A DNA stretch of 64,000 nucleotides. Origin: Chitinimonas koreensis (lineage in GTDB: Bacteria; Pseudomonadota; Gammaproteobacteria; Burkholderiales; Chitinimonadaceae). The stretch covers positions 496,001 to 560,000 of the forward strand of contig NZ_CP060704.1 in the NCBI RefSeq assembly GCF_014353015.1. The letters run 5' to 3'. This document shows positions 33,830-43,548 of the stretch, piece by piece. How positions within the stretch are numbered: the first letter of the stretch is position 1; each line of letters begins with the position of its first letter. The notes under the pieces are model-generated. The model had not been told where the DNA came from, searched no databases, and worked only from the letters and a program-made list of their open reading frames with translations. A program made the translations under genes and the position numbers.

Positions 33830-34816
33830 TCAGACCACGCCGGCCTGCAGCAGGTCGTGCATGCGGATCGCACCGGCCAGCCGGCCCTGGTCGAGCACCA
33901 GCAGCACGTAGACCTTGAGCGCTTCCATCTGCTGCACGGCCTCGACCGCCAGGCGGTCGGCGTCGATGGTCTTGGGATTGCGGGTCATCACGGCGCCGAT
34001 GGCGGCGGTCTTGAGGTCGACGTCGCGGTCCATCGCGCGGCGCAGGTCGCCGTCGGTGAACACGCCGGTCAGCTGGCCGGCGGCGTCGACCACCGCGGTC
34101 AGGCCCAGGCCCTTGCGGGTGATCTCGAACAGCGCGTCCTTCACGCTGGCCGACTCGGCCACCACCGGCAGCGCATCGCCGTGATGCATCACGTCGCGCA
34201 CGTGGACCAGCAGCTTGCGGCCCAGGCTGCCGCCCGGGTGCGACAGCGCGAAGTCGTCGCGGCCGAAGCCGCGCGACTCGAGCAGGCAGACCGCCAGCGC
34301 GTCGCCCAGCGCCAGCGCGGCGGTGGTGCTGGCGGTCGGCGCCAGGTTCAGCGGGCAGGCTTCCTTGGCGACGCGGGCGTCGAGGTGCACGTCGGCGGCA
34401 CGGCCCAGCGTCGACTGCGGATTGCCGGTCATGGCGACGATCTTGGTGCCCTTGCGCTTGATGGCGGGCAGCAGCGACACCAGTTCGTCGCTCTCGCCCG
34501 AGTTCGACAGCGCGAGCACCACGTCGTCGGCGGTGATCATGCCGAGGTCGCCGTGGGCGGCTTCGGCCGGGTGCATGAAGAACGACGGGGTGCCGGTGGA
34601 GGCCAGCGTGGCGGCGAGCTTGCGGCCGATATGGCCGGACTTGCCGATGCCGGCCACCACCACGCGGCCGCGGCAGGCCAGCATCAGCGCGTGGGCGGCG
34701 GCGAAGGTGGCGTCGAGCCGGTCGGCCACTGCGCGGATCGCGTCGGCCTCGATGGTCAGCACCTCGCGGGCCAGTGCCAGCAGGCCGTCTTCGGTTTGCG
34801 TGCGGATGGATTTCAT
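33830..34816 (-). CDS. kdsD: Arabinose-5-phosphate isomerase KdsD
   Basis: Isomerises ribulose 5-phosphate to arabinose 5-phosphate, first step of Kdo synthesis. The 328-aa product has an N-terminal SIS domain (RVVVAGIGKSGHIGRKLAATLASTGTPSFFMHPAEA... and SNSGESDELVSLLPAIK) and two C-terminal CBS domains (MHHGDALPVVAESASVKDALFEITRK and MTRNPKTIDADRLAVEAVQQM). It is the first gene of kdsD-kdsC-lptC-lptA-lptB-rpoN, divergent from the Kef-type antiporter. Confidence 0.95.
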   Translation of the reverse strand: MKSIRTQTEDGLLALAREVLTIEADAIRAVADRLDATFAAAHALMLACRGRVVVAGIGKSGHIGRKLAATLASTGTPSFFMHPAEAAHGDLGMITADDVVLALSNSGESDELVSLLPAIKRKGTKIVAMTGNPQSTLGRAADVHLDARVAKEACPLNLAPTASTTAALALGDALAVCLLESRGFGRDDFALSHPGGSLGRKLLVHVRDVMHHGDALPVVAESASVKDALFEITRKGLGLTAVVDAAGQLTGVFTDGDLRRAMDRDVDLKTAAIGAVMTRNPKTIDADRLAVEAVQQMEALKVYVLLVLDQGRLAGAIRMHDLLQAGVV

Positions 34817-34935
34817 GAAGGGATGAGGGCGGGATTCACAAGCGCGAAGTATAAGGGATGCGCCGATCCCTCGTCCCGCCGGGCAAGCCCGACGCGGCTC
34901 CGTATAATCCAGCCATCGTCCCCCGTCCGCGCGCC

Positions 34936-36905
34936 ATGCACCACGCCCTCGAAACCGTCCTGATCCTGCTCGCGGCCGCCGTCGCGGTGGTCACGCTATG
35001 CCGCCGCGCCCAACTGCCGGCCATGCTGGGCTACCTGCTGGTCGGCATCGCGATCGGCCCGCATGCGCTGGGCCTGATCGCCTCCCGGGCGAAGCCGAAG
35101 GGCTGGCCGAATACGGCGTGGTGTTCCTGATGTTCAGCCTTGGCCTCGAGTTCAGCCTGCCCAAGCTCCTGGCCATGCGTGCCACGGTGTTCGGCCTCGG
35201 TTCGGCCCAGGTCGGCAGCGCGATGGCGGTGGTGCTGCTCGGCGCGCTGGCCTGCGGCCTGCCGTGGCAGGCCGGCGTCGCGCTCGGCGGCGTGCTGGCG
35301 ATGTCGTCCACCGCCATCGTCACCCGCCTCCTGGCCGAACGCGTCGAGGTCAATGCCTCGCACGGCCAGAGCGCGATCGGCGTGCTGCTGTTCCAGGATC
35401 TGGCGGTGGTGCCGCTGCTGATCATCCTGCCGGTGCTGGGCCAGGCCGGCGGCGACCTGTGGCTGGCGCTGGGCTGGGCCGCGATCAAGATCGCGGTGGT
35501 GCTCGGCGCGCTGCTGTACTTCGGGCCGCGCCTGCTGCGGCCGCTGTTTCACCTGGTGGCCAAGGGGCGCTCGGGCGAGCTGTTCGTGCTCAATGTGCTG
35601 CTGGTCACGCTCGGCATCGCCTGGGCTACCGCGCTGGCCGGCCTGAGCCTGGCGCTCGGCGCCTTCCTGGCCGGCATGCTGATCGCCGAGACCGAGTACC
35701 GCCACCAGGTGGAGGAAGACATCCGGCCGTTCCGCGACCTGCTGCTCGGCCTGTTCTTCATCACCGTCGGCATGCGGCTGGACTTGGCTGCGGTGTGGCG
35801 CGAGCTGTTCGCGGTGCTGCTGGTGTTCCTCTTTCTGGTCGTCGGCAAGACCCTGCTGGTAGGCGGACTGACCCGCGCCTTCGGCCGCAGCGCCGGCACC
35901 GCGGTGCGTACCGCCCTGGCGCTCGGGCAGGGCGGCGAATTCGGTTTCGTGCTGCTGACGCTGGCGGCCGGCTCGGGCGTGCTGCCCGACACTGCCGAGC
36001 AGGTGGCGCTGGCGGCCATCCTGCTGTCGATGTTGGCTGCGCCGTTCATGATCCAGCAGTCGGACGCCATCGTGCGCCGCTTCATCGCCTCGGACTGGAT
36101 GCTGCAGGCGATGCGGCTGACCCAGCTGGCCGCGCGCACCATGGCGACCTCGGACCATGTGATCCTGTGCGGCTACGGCCGCAGCGGCCAGGCCCTGGCG
36201 CGGGTGCTGCAGCAGGAAGAGATCGCGATCTACGCGCTCGACCTCGACCCCGAGCGGGTCAAGGAAGCGGCCGCGGCTGGCGAGCAGGTCTCCTTCGGCG
36301 ACGCCACCCGGCGCGAGGTGCTGATGTCGGCCGGCCTCGCACGCGCACGCGCGCTGATCGTCACCTATGACCACACGCCGAGCGCGCTGAAGATCCTGCA
36401 CGTGGTGCGCGAGGTGCGGCCGGACCTGCCGGTCATCGTGCGCACCTGGGACGACAGCGATATCGAGCGGCTGCGCCAGGCCGGCGCCGACGAGGTGGTG
36501 GCCGAGATCATGGAGGGCAGCCTGATGCTGGCCTCGCACGCCATGATGCTGCTCGGCATTCCGCTCAACCGGGTGCTGCGCCATATCCGCGACGCGCGCG
36601 AAGAGCGCTACAGCCTGTTCCGCGGCTTCTTCCGCGGCGCGACCGACGACAGCCTGGAAGAGCAGCTGCAGCCGCGCCTGCACTCGGTCCAGCTCGACGC
36701 CGGCGCGGCCGCGATCGGGCTGCGCATGGATCAGCTCGAGCTGGCCGACGACGGCGGCGTGACGGTCAAGAGCCTGCGCCGCGGCGGCCGCCGGCTCGAC
36801 GAGCCGCAGGCCGACGAAGTGCTGGCGGCCGGCGACGTGGTGGTGCTGCTCGGTGCGCCCGCGCTGATCGCCAAGGCCGAACGGCGGCTGCTCAAGGGGG
36901 AGTGA
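34936..36905 (+). CDS. Kef-type monovalent cation:proton antiporter, frameshifted in this sequence
   Basis: Potassium or proton exchanger of the CPA2 family. The N-terminal membrane half holds about 12 helices (YLLVGIAIGPHALGLI, FLMFSLGLEFSLPKLL, SLALGAFLAGMLIAETEYRHQVEEDI). The C-terminal half is an RCK-N (KTN) domain, VILCGYGRSGQALARVLQQEEI, followed by a TrkA-C-like region. The start ATG at 34936 (MHHALETVLIL) and the rest are in different frames. One extra C at the CCC of TCCCGG (35083-35086) joins them and gives 656 aa, so this is probably an indel error. It is homologous to KefB/KefC but I cannot tell whether it is glutathione-gated. Confidence 0.88.
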
Positions 36906-36999
36906 GCGGCGCAGTGGGCATCGGCATGGCCTGTGGATCGCCGCGACTTGGTTCCTGCCGTCGATTTTTCCCTTGCGCATGGCTCCGCGTTCGCTGTTT

Positions 37000-37022
37000 G
37001 TAGGAACGGCTTCAGCCGCAAA
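37000..37022 (+). repeat. REP palindrome (GTAGGAACGGCTTCAGCCGC type)
   Basis: GTAGGAACGGCTTCAGCCGC plus AAA matches the REP arm at 14519-14542 except for one substitution (GGAGCGG to GGAACGG) and the end. It lies downstream of the Kef-type gene. Confidence 0.7.
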
Positions 37023-37139
37023 CACCGAGGGCCGCGTCCAGCCCGTTCCTGGCGAAAGCAGCGGACGCTGTTTGTTCCAGTCGATATTTGCTTCTCGCTG
37101 CATTTCGCTGCGTACCAATCGTCTCCCTGCGCGTACTTT

Positions 37140-37203
37140 GTAGGAGCGGCCGCCTGCCGCGCCAGGTCGGCTTGCCCCGTTCGCAGCTGAGGCCGCTCCT
37201 GCT
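37140..37203 (+). repeat. REP-like palindrome pair
   Basis: GTAGGAGCGGCC (37140-37151) and inverted GGCCGCTCCTGC (37191-37202) bound a GC-rich 39-nt core. Arms share the GTAGGAGCGG start of the REP family but are otherwise diverged. Confidence 0.55.
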
Positions 37204-37278
37204 GCGTTCCGCCGCGTCATCCGACTTGAAGGGCCTCGCCGATCGGCTGGCGCCTGGGCCCGCAGGCACTGGCCGCGC

Positions 37279-37965
37279 TCAGGCCGTCCGGCACACCGAA
37301 TACTGGCTGTCCTCCGAGTAGCTCGTCGGCAAGGTCGCGGCGGCCGCGGTCGGCGCCGCATTGCCGTTGCCGGCCATGGCGCGGACGCTGCCGGTATTGG
37401 GCTGGCCGTCGTCGAGCTGCACGTCGATCGCTGCCGCGGCTTTGCCCGGTACGCTGCCCATGCACAGCACGGCGCCGCCGAGGCCGTAGACCTCGGTGGT
37501 GATGCCGGTGAGGCCGCCGAAGGCGTTGCGCGGCAGCGAGGTGATGCCGGCGTCGGCCGGATTGCCGCTGATCAGGCCGGCGGCGCGCAGATGGCGGAAG
37601 TAGTTGTCGTTCTCGCCGCCGCCGCTGAAGGTCTGCGCCGCCGTGATATTGAGCACGCCGTCGTTGTTGCCCGCCGGGATCGCCGCCCAGATCGCGCCGC
37701 GCGCCTGCACCGCGGCGGCCGGGCCGTCGTCCCCCGGCATGCGGCGATAGCGGTCGCGATAGGCGCTGGTCGCGGCCGTGATGCCGTTCAGGTCGTTGAC
37801 CGCGTTCTTGACCTTGCCGCTCTCGATCATTTCCTGCCCCTTGAGCACGCCGCCGAGCAGAAGGCCGATGATGACCAGCACGATGGCGATCTCGATCAGC
37901 GTGAAGCCGGCCGCGCGACATGGTGTTGCGATACGGCGATGGGATCTTGCTTGTGGTGTTTGCAT
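37279..37965 (-). CDS. Type IV pilin/pseudopilin-like protein
   Basis: The 228-aa product has a 20-residue basic leader (MQTPQARSHRRIATPCRAAG) cut before Phe by a prepilin peptidase, and Glu5 of the mature protein (FTLIEIAIVLVIIGLLLGG). The remaining domain is Gly/Ala/Asn-rich with two Cys near the end (VLCMG, SVCRTA). It resembles minor pilins of type IV pili or type II secretion, but I cannot identify a system. It lies 363 nt downstream of two related genes on the same strand. Confidence 0.8.
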   Translation of the reverse strand: MQTPQARSHRRIATPCRAAGFTLIEIAIVLVIIGLLLGGVLKGQEMIESGKVKNAVNDLNGITAATSAYRDRYRRMPGDDGPAAAVQARGAIWAAIPAGNNDGVLNITAAQTFSGGGENDNYFRHLRAAGLISGNPADAGITSLPRNAFGGLTGITTEVYGLGGAVLCMGSVPGKAAAAIDVQLDDGQPNTGSVRAMAGNGNAAPTAAAATLPTSYSEDSQYSVCRTA

Positions 37966-38328
37966 GGTCCGCCCCTCCTAGGCGAATGCTCGAATTTGAG
38001 CCGGAGCTGGTTAGCAACCGATGTGCCTGCAAGCGTGGCGCAGCGGGGCCGGGTCGATCCGCCGGTCGCGACGGCGGTGCAACGGATCGATCTGTCGAGA
38101 TGTCGACAACTTCGACGAGAGTTCGACAATCGTTGATGCAACGCTGCCATGGCCGCGTGCGCGACCTGGTGCCGACCGCGGGGCCGGTCGGTGGTCTGGA
38201 TTGGCGATGGGAATGGAGTGTCCGGCCGGGGTGGCTCGACCGGTCGGGCGAGGGAATAGGTGCGCCCGGGCCGCTGCCTGACTGGTCCAGGGCTGGAGAT
38301 GAAATGCCGAGAAGGGCCGTGGTGGCCG
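37966..38328. other. Intergenic region between two pseudopilin-like genes
   Basis: A 363-nt gap without a supported coding frame. It may hold the promoter of the 37279-37965 gene. TCGA occurs five times in 38087-38126 at spacings of 8 to 11 nt, with two TCGACAA copies (38103-38109, 38123-38129) 20 nt apart. No terminator-like hairpin with a T-run was seen. Confidence 0.4.
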
Positions 38329-39015
38329 TCAGGGAAGCTGTCCGGCCATCACCATCCGGTTGTAGAGGATCACCGGTGGAAGCCAGACCAGCTGGTCGTC
38401 GAAGCGATTGCCGGCCGTTTCGCGGGGCTCGTGCGCGACGAAATCGGCATCGCCGTCGAGATTGGCCGCCTCGTCGATACCGTTCGCACCCGGCCCTTCG
38501 GCGCCGGTCGACAGCAGGACGGCCACCAGGCCCTTGCCCTGGATATCGCTGCAGGCAAGGTCGCTGCATACGCGCAGGCCGGTGAACGGCATGCCCAGCC
38601 CGGCCTGGCGCATGCCTTCCGCGGTCGAGAACCGATGGCTGCCGTGATCGCTGGCCAGCGCGTAGCGGATCGGCCGATCCCAGCCATCGGTGTAATGCGC
38701 CTCGGCGTCGAGGCGGTCGAGCCCGAGCGTCCGACCGGGCAGCAGGCCGTCGTTGCCGGCGCAGTGGCCGCCGCCGCCCGGTACTTCGTCGCCGTGGCTC
38801 GACGCGGTAGCCGGGCAGGGCAGGCGGCCCTGGCTGACGGCAAAGCCCAGCAGCGCCTCGCGCGCCAGCTCGAGACGCGAACGGGTGAGATCGGCCCGGC
38901 GCTGCGCGATCTGCTGCGGCAGCGTAGTCATCAATCCGCCGAGCAGCAGGCCGACGACGACCAGCACGATGGCGGCCTCGGTCAGGGTGAATCCGGATGC
39001 GTGGCGGATGCGCAT
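38329..39015 (-). CDS. Pseudopilin-like protein with short leader
   Basis: The 228-aa product has an 8-residue leader MRIRHASG followed by the mature FTLTEAAIVLVVVGLLLGG, with Glu5 and hydrophobic helix. The C-terminal domain holds a calcium-like acidic stretch (AANLDGDADFVAH) and SDLACSDIQGKGLVAVLLSTG. The ATG at 39015 is preceded by AGGAGT-like bases. It follows the 39030-40226 gene by 14 nt and is translated in the same transcript. Confidence 0.8.
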   Translation of the reverse strand: MRIRHASGFTLTEAAIVLVVVGLLLGGLMTTLPQQIAQRRADLTRSRLELAREALLGFAVSQGRLPCPATASSHGDEVPGGGGHCAGNDGLLPGRTLGLDRLDAEAHYTDGWDRPIRYALASDHGSHRFSTAEGMRQAGLGMPFTGLRVCSDLACSDIQGKGLVAVLLSTGAEGPGANGIDEAANLDGDADFVAHEPRETAGNRFDDQLVWLPPVILYNRMVMAGQLP

Positions 39016-39029
39016 GGTCGACTCCTCTT

Positions 39030-40226
39030 TCAGCAGACTTTGTCCCGTCCCAGTCGCAGCGAGCCGTCGCGCAATTGCAGCGTGAACAGGCTGGCGCAAC
39101 CCTCGATGCTCAGTTCGGCCTGGCCTGCGTCGATGCGGCGGTAGCGCATCGCCCGGAACCAGCCTTGCGGATCGGCGGGATCGTCCCAGGCCGGCCATGG
39201 CGATGGGCCGGCCTGCAGCAGGCCCGCGCAGCCTTCGCCGTTGCCCGCGGGCAGCATGCCGAACACCGCCGCCGGCCAGGCGGGATCGCAGCGAAGCATC
39301 GCGTCGGCCGGGTCGGCTGGATCGGGCAGGGCGCCGCCATGTGCGGCGGCATGCGCTGCGACGATCGCGCGCAGCGACTGCATCGTGCGCAGCACGAGGC
39401 GGTCTAGATAAGCGTCGCGGCTCAGGTAGCGGATCCGGTCGTTGAAGCCGGCCGACCGTGGCGCCAGTACATAGGTATTGGTCGCCCCGGCATGATCGAC
39501 CACCGGGCCGCAGGGGGCGGGCAGCGTGATCGCGTCGAGGAACTGGCGTGCAGCCGGCGCCGCGCCGCCGCGCCGTTGCTCGCCGAGCGGCGCGCCGGGC
39601 GCGATGATGACCAGGGCGGCCCGGTCGGCCAGGATCTGGCCGTCTGCACCGCATACGCGCAGCCAGTGTGGATCGGCAGCCGTGGATCGAAGCGCGGCCG
39701 GCGTCAGGAAGCGGTGGCCGGCGACGATGTCGGCGTAGTCGGCGAAGACCCGGTTGTCGATCACGTTGCGCGACACCGCCAGCCACAGTCGGCTGCCGCT
39801 GGCGTCGAACGGCGGCGTGCCGACGTCGTCGGTGCGCGCGGTGTTGTCCGTCCTGCCTTCGCAATTGCTGTTGCCCGCCGATTCAGGCTCGCCGCGCCAA
39901 GGCAGCATGCCGATGCGCAGCAGGTTGTTGTCGAGGTCGGTAACGACGCAATCGGATTGGCCGTCGTAGTCGCCGTCGTTGGCGCGATCGGTATAAGGCA
40001 TCAGGCCCGGTGGCGCCCGCTGGGTGTCCGGGCGAGCCATCGACCAGGCCAGCAGCGCCTCCTGCGCATCGGCGAGCGCCTGATTGGTGGCGTCGTCGTC
40101 GAGCCGCGGCGGCGCATGGGCGCCGACGATCAGCGCCAGCATGGCGGCCATCGTCATGAAGAGGAAGATCAGCAGCGCGAGGCCGTTTTGCCGATACGGA
40201 ACAAGGGGATGGATGAGCATGCCCAT
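39030..40226 (-). CDS. Large minor-pilin-like/hypothetical secreted protein
   Basis: The 398-aa product starts with a cytoplasmic stretch and one hydrophobic helix (residues about 14-38, NGLALLIFLFMTMAAMLALIV), then a long periplasmic domain with several Cys and Asp-rich segments (NDGDYDGQSDCVVTDLDNN). The arrangement resembles PilX/PulK-type minor pilins, which often lack a strict Glu5, but the prepilin cleavage consensus is poor. No domain could be identified beyond that. It is the first of the minus-strand pseudopilin-like genes and diverges from tRNA-Tyr. Confidence 0.6.
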   Translation of the reverse strand: MGMLIHPLVPYRQNGLALLIFLFMTMAAMLALIVGAHAPPRLDDDATNQALADAQEALLAWSMARPDTQRAPPGLMPYTDRANDGDYDGQSDCVVTDLDNNLLRIGMLPWRGEPESAGNSNCEGRTDNTARTDDVGTPPFDASGSRLWLAVSRNVIDNRVFADYADIVAGHRFLTPAALRSTAADPHWLRVCGADGQILADRAALVIIAPGAPLGEQRRGGAAPAARQFLDAITLPAPCGPVVDHAGATNTYVLAPRSAGFNDRIRYLSRDAYLDRLVLRTMQSLRAIVAAHAAAHGGALPDPADPADAMLRCDPAWPAAVFGMLPAGNGEGCAGLLQAGPSPWPAWDDPADPQGWFRAMRYRRIDAGQAELSIEGCASLFTLQLRDGSLRLGRDKVC

Positions 40227-40289
40227 CGCTCAAGCAACGTTGATGCCGGAGGTGGGCGAAAGTATTTTGAAAAAAGTTGCACGAGGTGT

Positions 40290-40318
40290 TTGACAGGTGG
40301 GGCGACCCTCTCCATAAT
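40290..40318 (+). promoter_or_regulatory. Sigma-70 promoter of the tRNA-tuf operon
   Basis: TTGACA (40290-40295), 17-nt spacer, CATAAT (40313-40318), 13 nt before the mature tRNA-Tyr. The spacer is GC-rich (GGTGGGGCGACCC), as often seen in stringently controlled promoters. Confidence 0.85.
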
Positions 40319-40331
40319 GCGCGGCTCTCAC

Positions 40332-40418
<87 letters not shown>

Positions 40419-40483
40419 TTCAGTAGTAGGTAGCGTCCGCGGTGGCTGTGTTGGCCGCGTGTAAGTGGTTCGAAGCCTGTCGT

Positions 40484-40557
40484 GCGGGTGTAGCTCAATG
40501 GTAGAGCAGAAGCCTTCCAAGCTTACGACGAGGGTTCGATTCCCTTCACCCGCTCCA
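40484..40557 (+). tRNA. tRNA-Gly(UCC)
   Basis: A 74-nt sequence with acceptor GCGGGTG/CACCCGC, anticodon TCC in CTTCCAA, T arm GGTTCGATTCC and CCA end. Confidence 0.98.
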
Positions 40558-40576
40558 TCTGGTTTGTTGTGTGGAA

Positions 40577-40651
<75 letters not shown>

Positions 40652-40695
40652 GCACCAACGCTTGATCCGTCTTTATCGCAATCAAGGAATCCATC

Positions 40696-41886
<1,191 letters not shown>

Positions 41887-41934
41887 TTGGAATGACCGGC
41901 CGCGAAGCGTGAGTTTCGCGGCCGTTGCAAGTAC

Positions 41935-42010
41935 AGGCGAGTAGCTCAATTGGCAGAGCACCGGTCTCCAAAACCGGGGGTTGGGGGTTCGAGACCCTCC
42001 TCGCCTGCCA
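41935..42010 (+). tRNA. tRNA-Trp(CCA)
   Basis: A 76-nt sequence AGGCGAG/CTCGCCT acceptor, D arm AGCTCAATTGGCAGAGC, anticodon CCA in CTCCAAA, encoded CCA end. It is located 49 nt after tuf and just before the secE terminator-like hairpin. Confidence 0.98.
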
Positions 42011-42041
42011 AAGATCAAGTGTTGTCGGCGTTGATCAAGGC

Positions 42042-42080
42042 AGCCGTTTTCCGGTAGGGAAACGGCTATCTTTTATTTTT
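42042..42080 (+). terminator. Terminator/attenuator just upstream of secE
   Basis: An 11-bp stem, AGCCGTTTTCC with GGGAAACGGCT (42042-42052 and 42057-42067; one G:U pair), loop GGTA, followed by ATCTTTTATTTTT. The T-run ends 18 nt before the secE start, leaving little room for a separate promoter. Confidence 0.85.
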
Positions 42081-42098
42081 CGGGCATCGAGCCAAGTC

Positions 42099-42452
42099 AT
42101 GGAAAACCAGGACAAATTGAAGCTGGGTGCGGCGCTGCTGCTGGTTGCGGCGGGTGTGGCCGGTTTCTATCTGCTGCCGGCGGATCAGAATGCATTGCGC
42201 GTGGCGGCCGTCGTGGCCGGCGTGCTGCTGGCTGCGGCCGTGATCTGGTTCTCGGCTCCGGGTCGCCAGTTCGTCGATTACGCGCGCGATTCGGTCAAAG
42301 AGGCCGAGAAGGTGGTCTGGCCGACCAAGAAGGAAACCTGGCAGATCACTGGCGTGGTCTTCCTGTTCGCCTTCGTGCTGGCCTTGTTCATGTGGCTGGT
42401 CGATTCCGGTCTGACCTGGTTGTTCTACGACGTGCTGCTCAAGCGCGGCTGA
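42099..42452 (+). CDS. secE: Preprotein translocase subunit SecE
   Basis: Essential subunit of the SecYEG channel. The 117-aa product has two short hydrophobic helices, then the amphipathic segment FVDYARDSVKEAEKVVWPTKKETW, typical of SecE, and a third C-terminal helix (VFLFAFVLALFMWLVDSGL). I chose the ATG at 42099; upstream in-frame codons run through tRNA-Trp. It lies 22 nt before nusG. Confidence 0.95.
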   Translation: MENQDKLKLGAALLLVAAGVAGFYLLPADQNALRVAAVVAGVLLAAAVIWFSAPGRQFVDYARDSVKEAEKVVWPTKKETWQITGVVFLFAFVLALFMWLVDSGLTWLFYDVLLKRG

Positions 42453-42474
42453 TCGACCACTCGGAGAGAGCTAG

Positions 42475-43011
42475 ATGGCAGCAATGCGTTGGTATGTGGT
42501 CCACGCCTACTCGGGTTTCGAGAAGAGCGTGCAGAAGGCCCTCAAGGAACGGATCGAGCGCGACGGGATGGGCCATCTGTTTGGCCAGATCCTGGTTCCG
42601 GTCGAGGAAGTCATGGAGATGCGCAACGGTCACAAGGCGTTGACCGAGCGCAAGTTCTTCCCGGGCTACGTGCTGGTCGAGATGGAAATGACCGACGAAA
42701 CCTGGCACCTGGTGAAGAACACGCCCAAGGTGTCGGGCTTCATCGGCGGTTCGGGCATGCGTCCGACGCCGATCTCGCCCAAGGAAGTCGACGCGATCAT
42801 GCAGCAGATGCAGGAAGGCGTCGAAAAGCCAAAGCCCAAGGTGCAGTTCGAAGTCGGCCAGGTGCTGCGCGTGACCGAGGGTCCGTTCGCCGACTTCAAC
42901 GCCACCGTGGAAGAAGTGAACTACGACAAGAGCAAGCTCAAGGTGTCGGTGCTGATCTTCGGTCGCGCCACGCCGGTCGAGGTGGATTTTTCGCAGGTCG
43001 AGAAAGTCTGA
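42475..43011 (+). CDS. nusG: Transcription termination/antitermination protein NusG
   Basis: Binds RNA polymerase and couples it to the ribosome and Rho. The 178-aa product has the N-terminal NGN domain (MRWYVVHAYSGFEKSVQKAL, FFPGYVLVEMEM) and the C-terminal KOW motif (EGPFADFNATVEEVNYDKSKLKVSV). GGAGAG precedes the ATG at 42475; an alternative ATG three codons on (MRWYVV) is also plausible. Confidence 0.97.
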   Translation: MAAMRWYVVHAYSGFEKSVQKALKERIERDGMGHLFGQILVPVEEVMEMRNGHKALTERKFFPGYVLVEMEMTDETWHLVKNTPKVSGFIGGSGMRPTPISPKEVDAIMQQMQEGVEKPKPKVQFEVGQVLRVTEGPFADFNATVEEVNYDKSKLKVSVLIFGRATPVEVDFSQVEKV

Positions 43012-43116
43012 TCCGGTTGGGTCGGGCTGGCGCGGCCAGCAAAGCGTCCGGAGCGATCCGGGCAGTATGAACGGGGAGCGGCGTCGCCGCGCTAGTACCC
43101 AAAACAGGAGCACATC

Positions 43117-43548
43117 GTGGCTAAGAAGATTACAGGCTACATCAAGCTGCAAGTCCCGGCCGGCAAGGCCAACCCGTCGCCGCCGATCGGCCCGGCGCTC
43201 GGCCAGCGCGGCCTCAACATCATGGAATTCTGCAAGTCGTTCAACGCGCAGACCCAAGGTGTCGAGCCCGGCCTGCCGATCCCGGTGGTGATCACCGCCT
43301 ACGCGGACAAGTCCTTCACCTTCGTGATGAAGACCCCGCCGGCCACCATCCTGATCAAGAAGGCTGCCGGCATCACCAAGGGCAGTTCGAAGCCGCACGC
43401 CGACAAGGTGGGCACCATCACGCGCGCCCAGCTCGAAGAAATCGCCAAGACCAAGACCCCCGACCTGACCGCTGCCGACCTGGACGCCGCCGTGCGTACC
43501 ATCGCCGGTTCCGCGCGTTCGATGGGTCTCAATGTGGAGGGCGTGTAA
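43117..43548 (+). CDS. rplK: 50S ribosomal protein L11
   Basis: L11 forms the stalk base and binds the GTPase-associated centre of 23S rRNA. The 143-aa product starts with GTG (CAGGAG at 7 nt upstream) and has IKLQVPAGKANPSPPIGPALGQRGLNIMEFCKSFNAQT plus the RNA-binding C-terminal half. It heads the rplKAJL-rpoBC cluster, 105 nt after nusG. Confidence 0.98.
   Translation: MAKKITGYIKLQVPAGKANPSPPIGPALGQRGLNIMEFCKSFNAQTQGVEPGLPIPVVITAYADKSFTFVMKTPPATILIKKAAGITKGSSKPHADKVGTITRAQLEEIAKTKTPDLTAADLDAAVRTIAGSARSMGLNVEGV

Noticed and set aside
37896..38150. Minus-strand small gene (about 84 codons) overlapping the pseudopilin start
   Set aside because: Overlaps the pilin leader region in another frame and has no ribosome-binding site or similarity.
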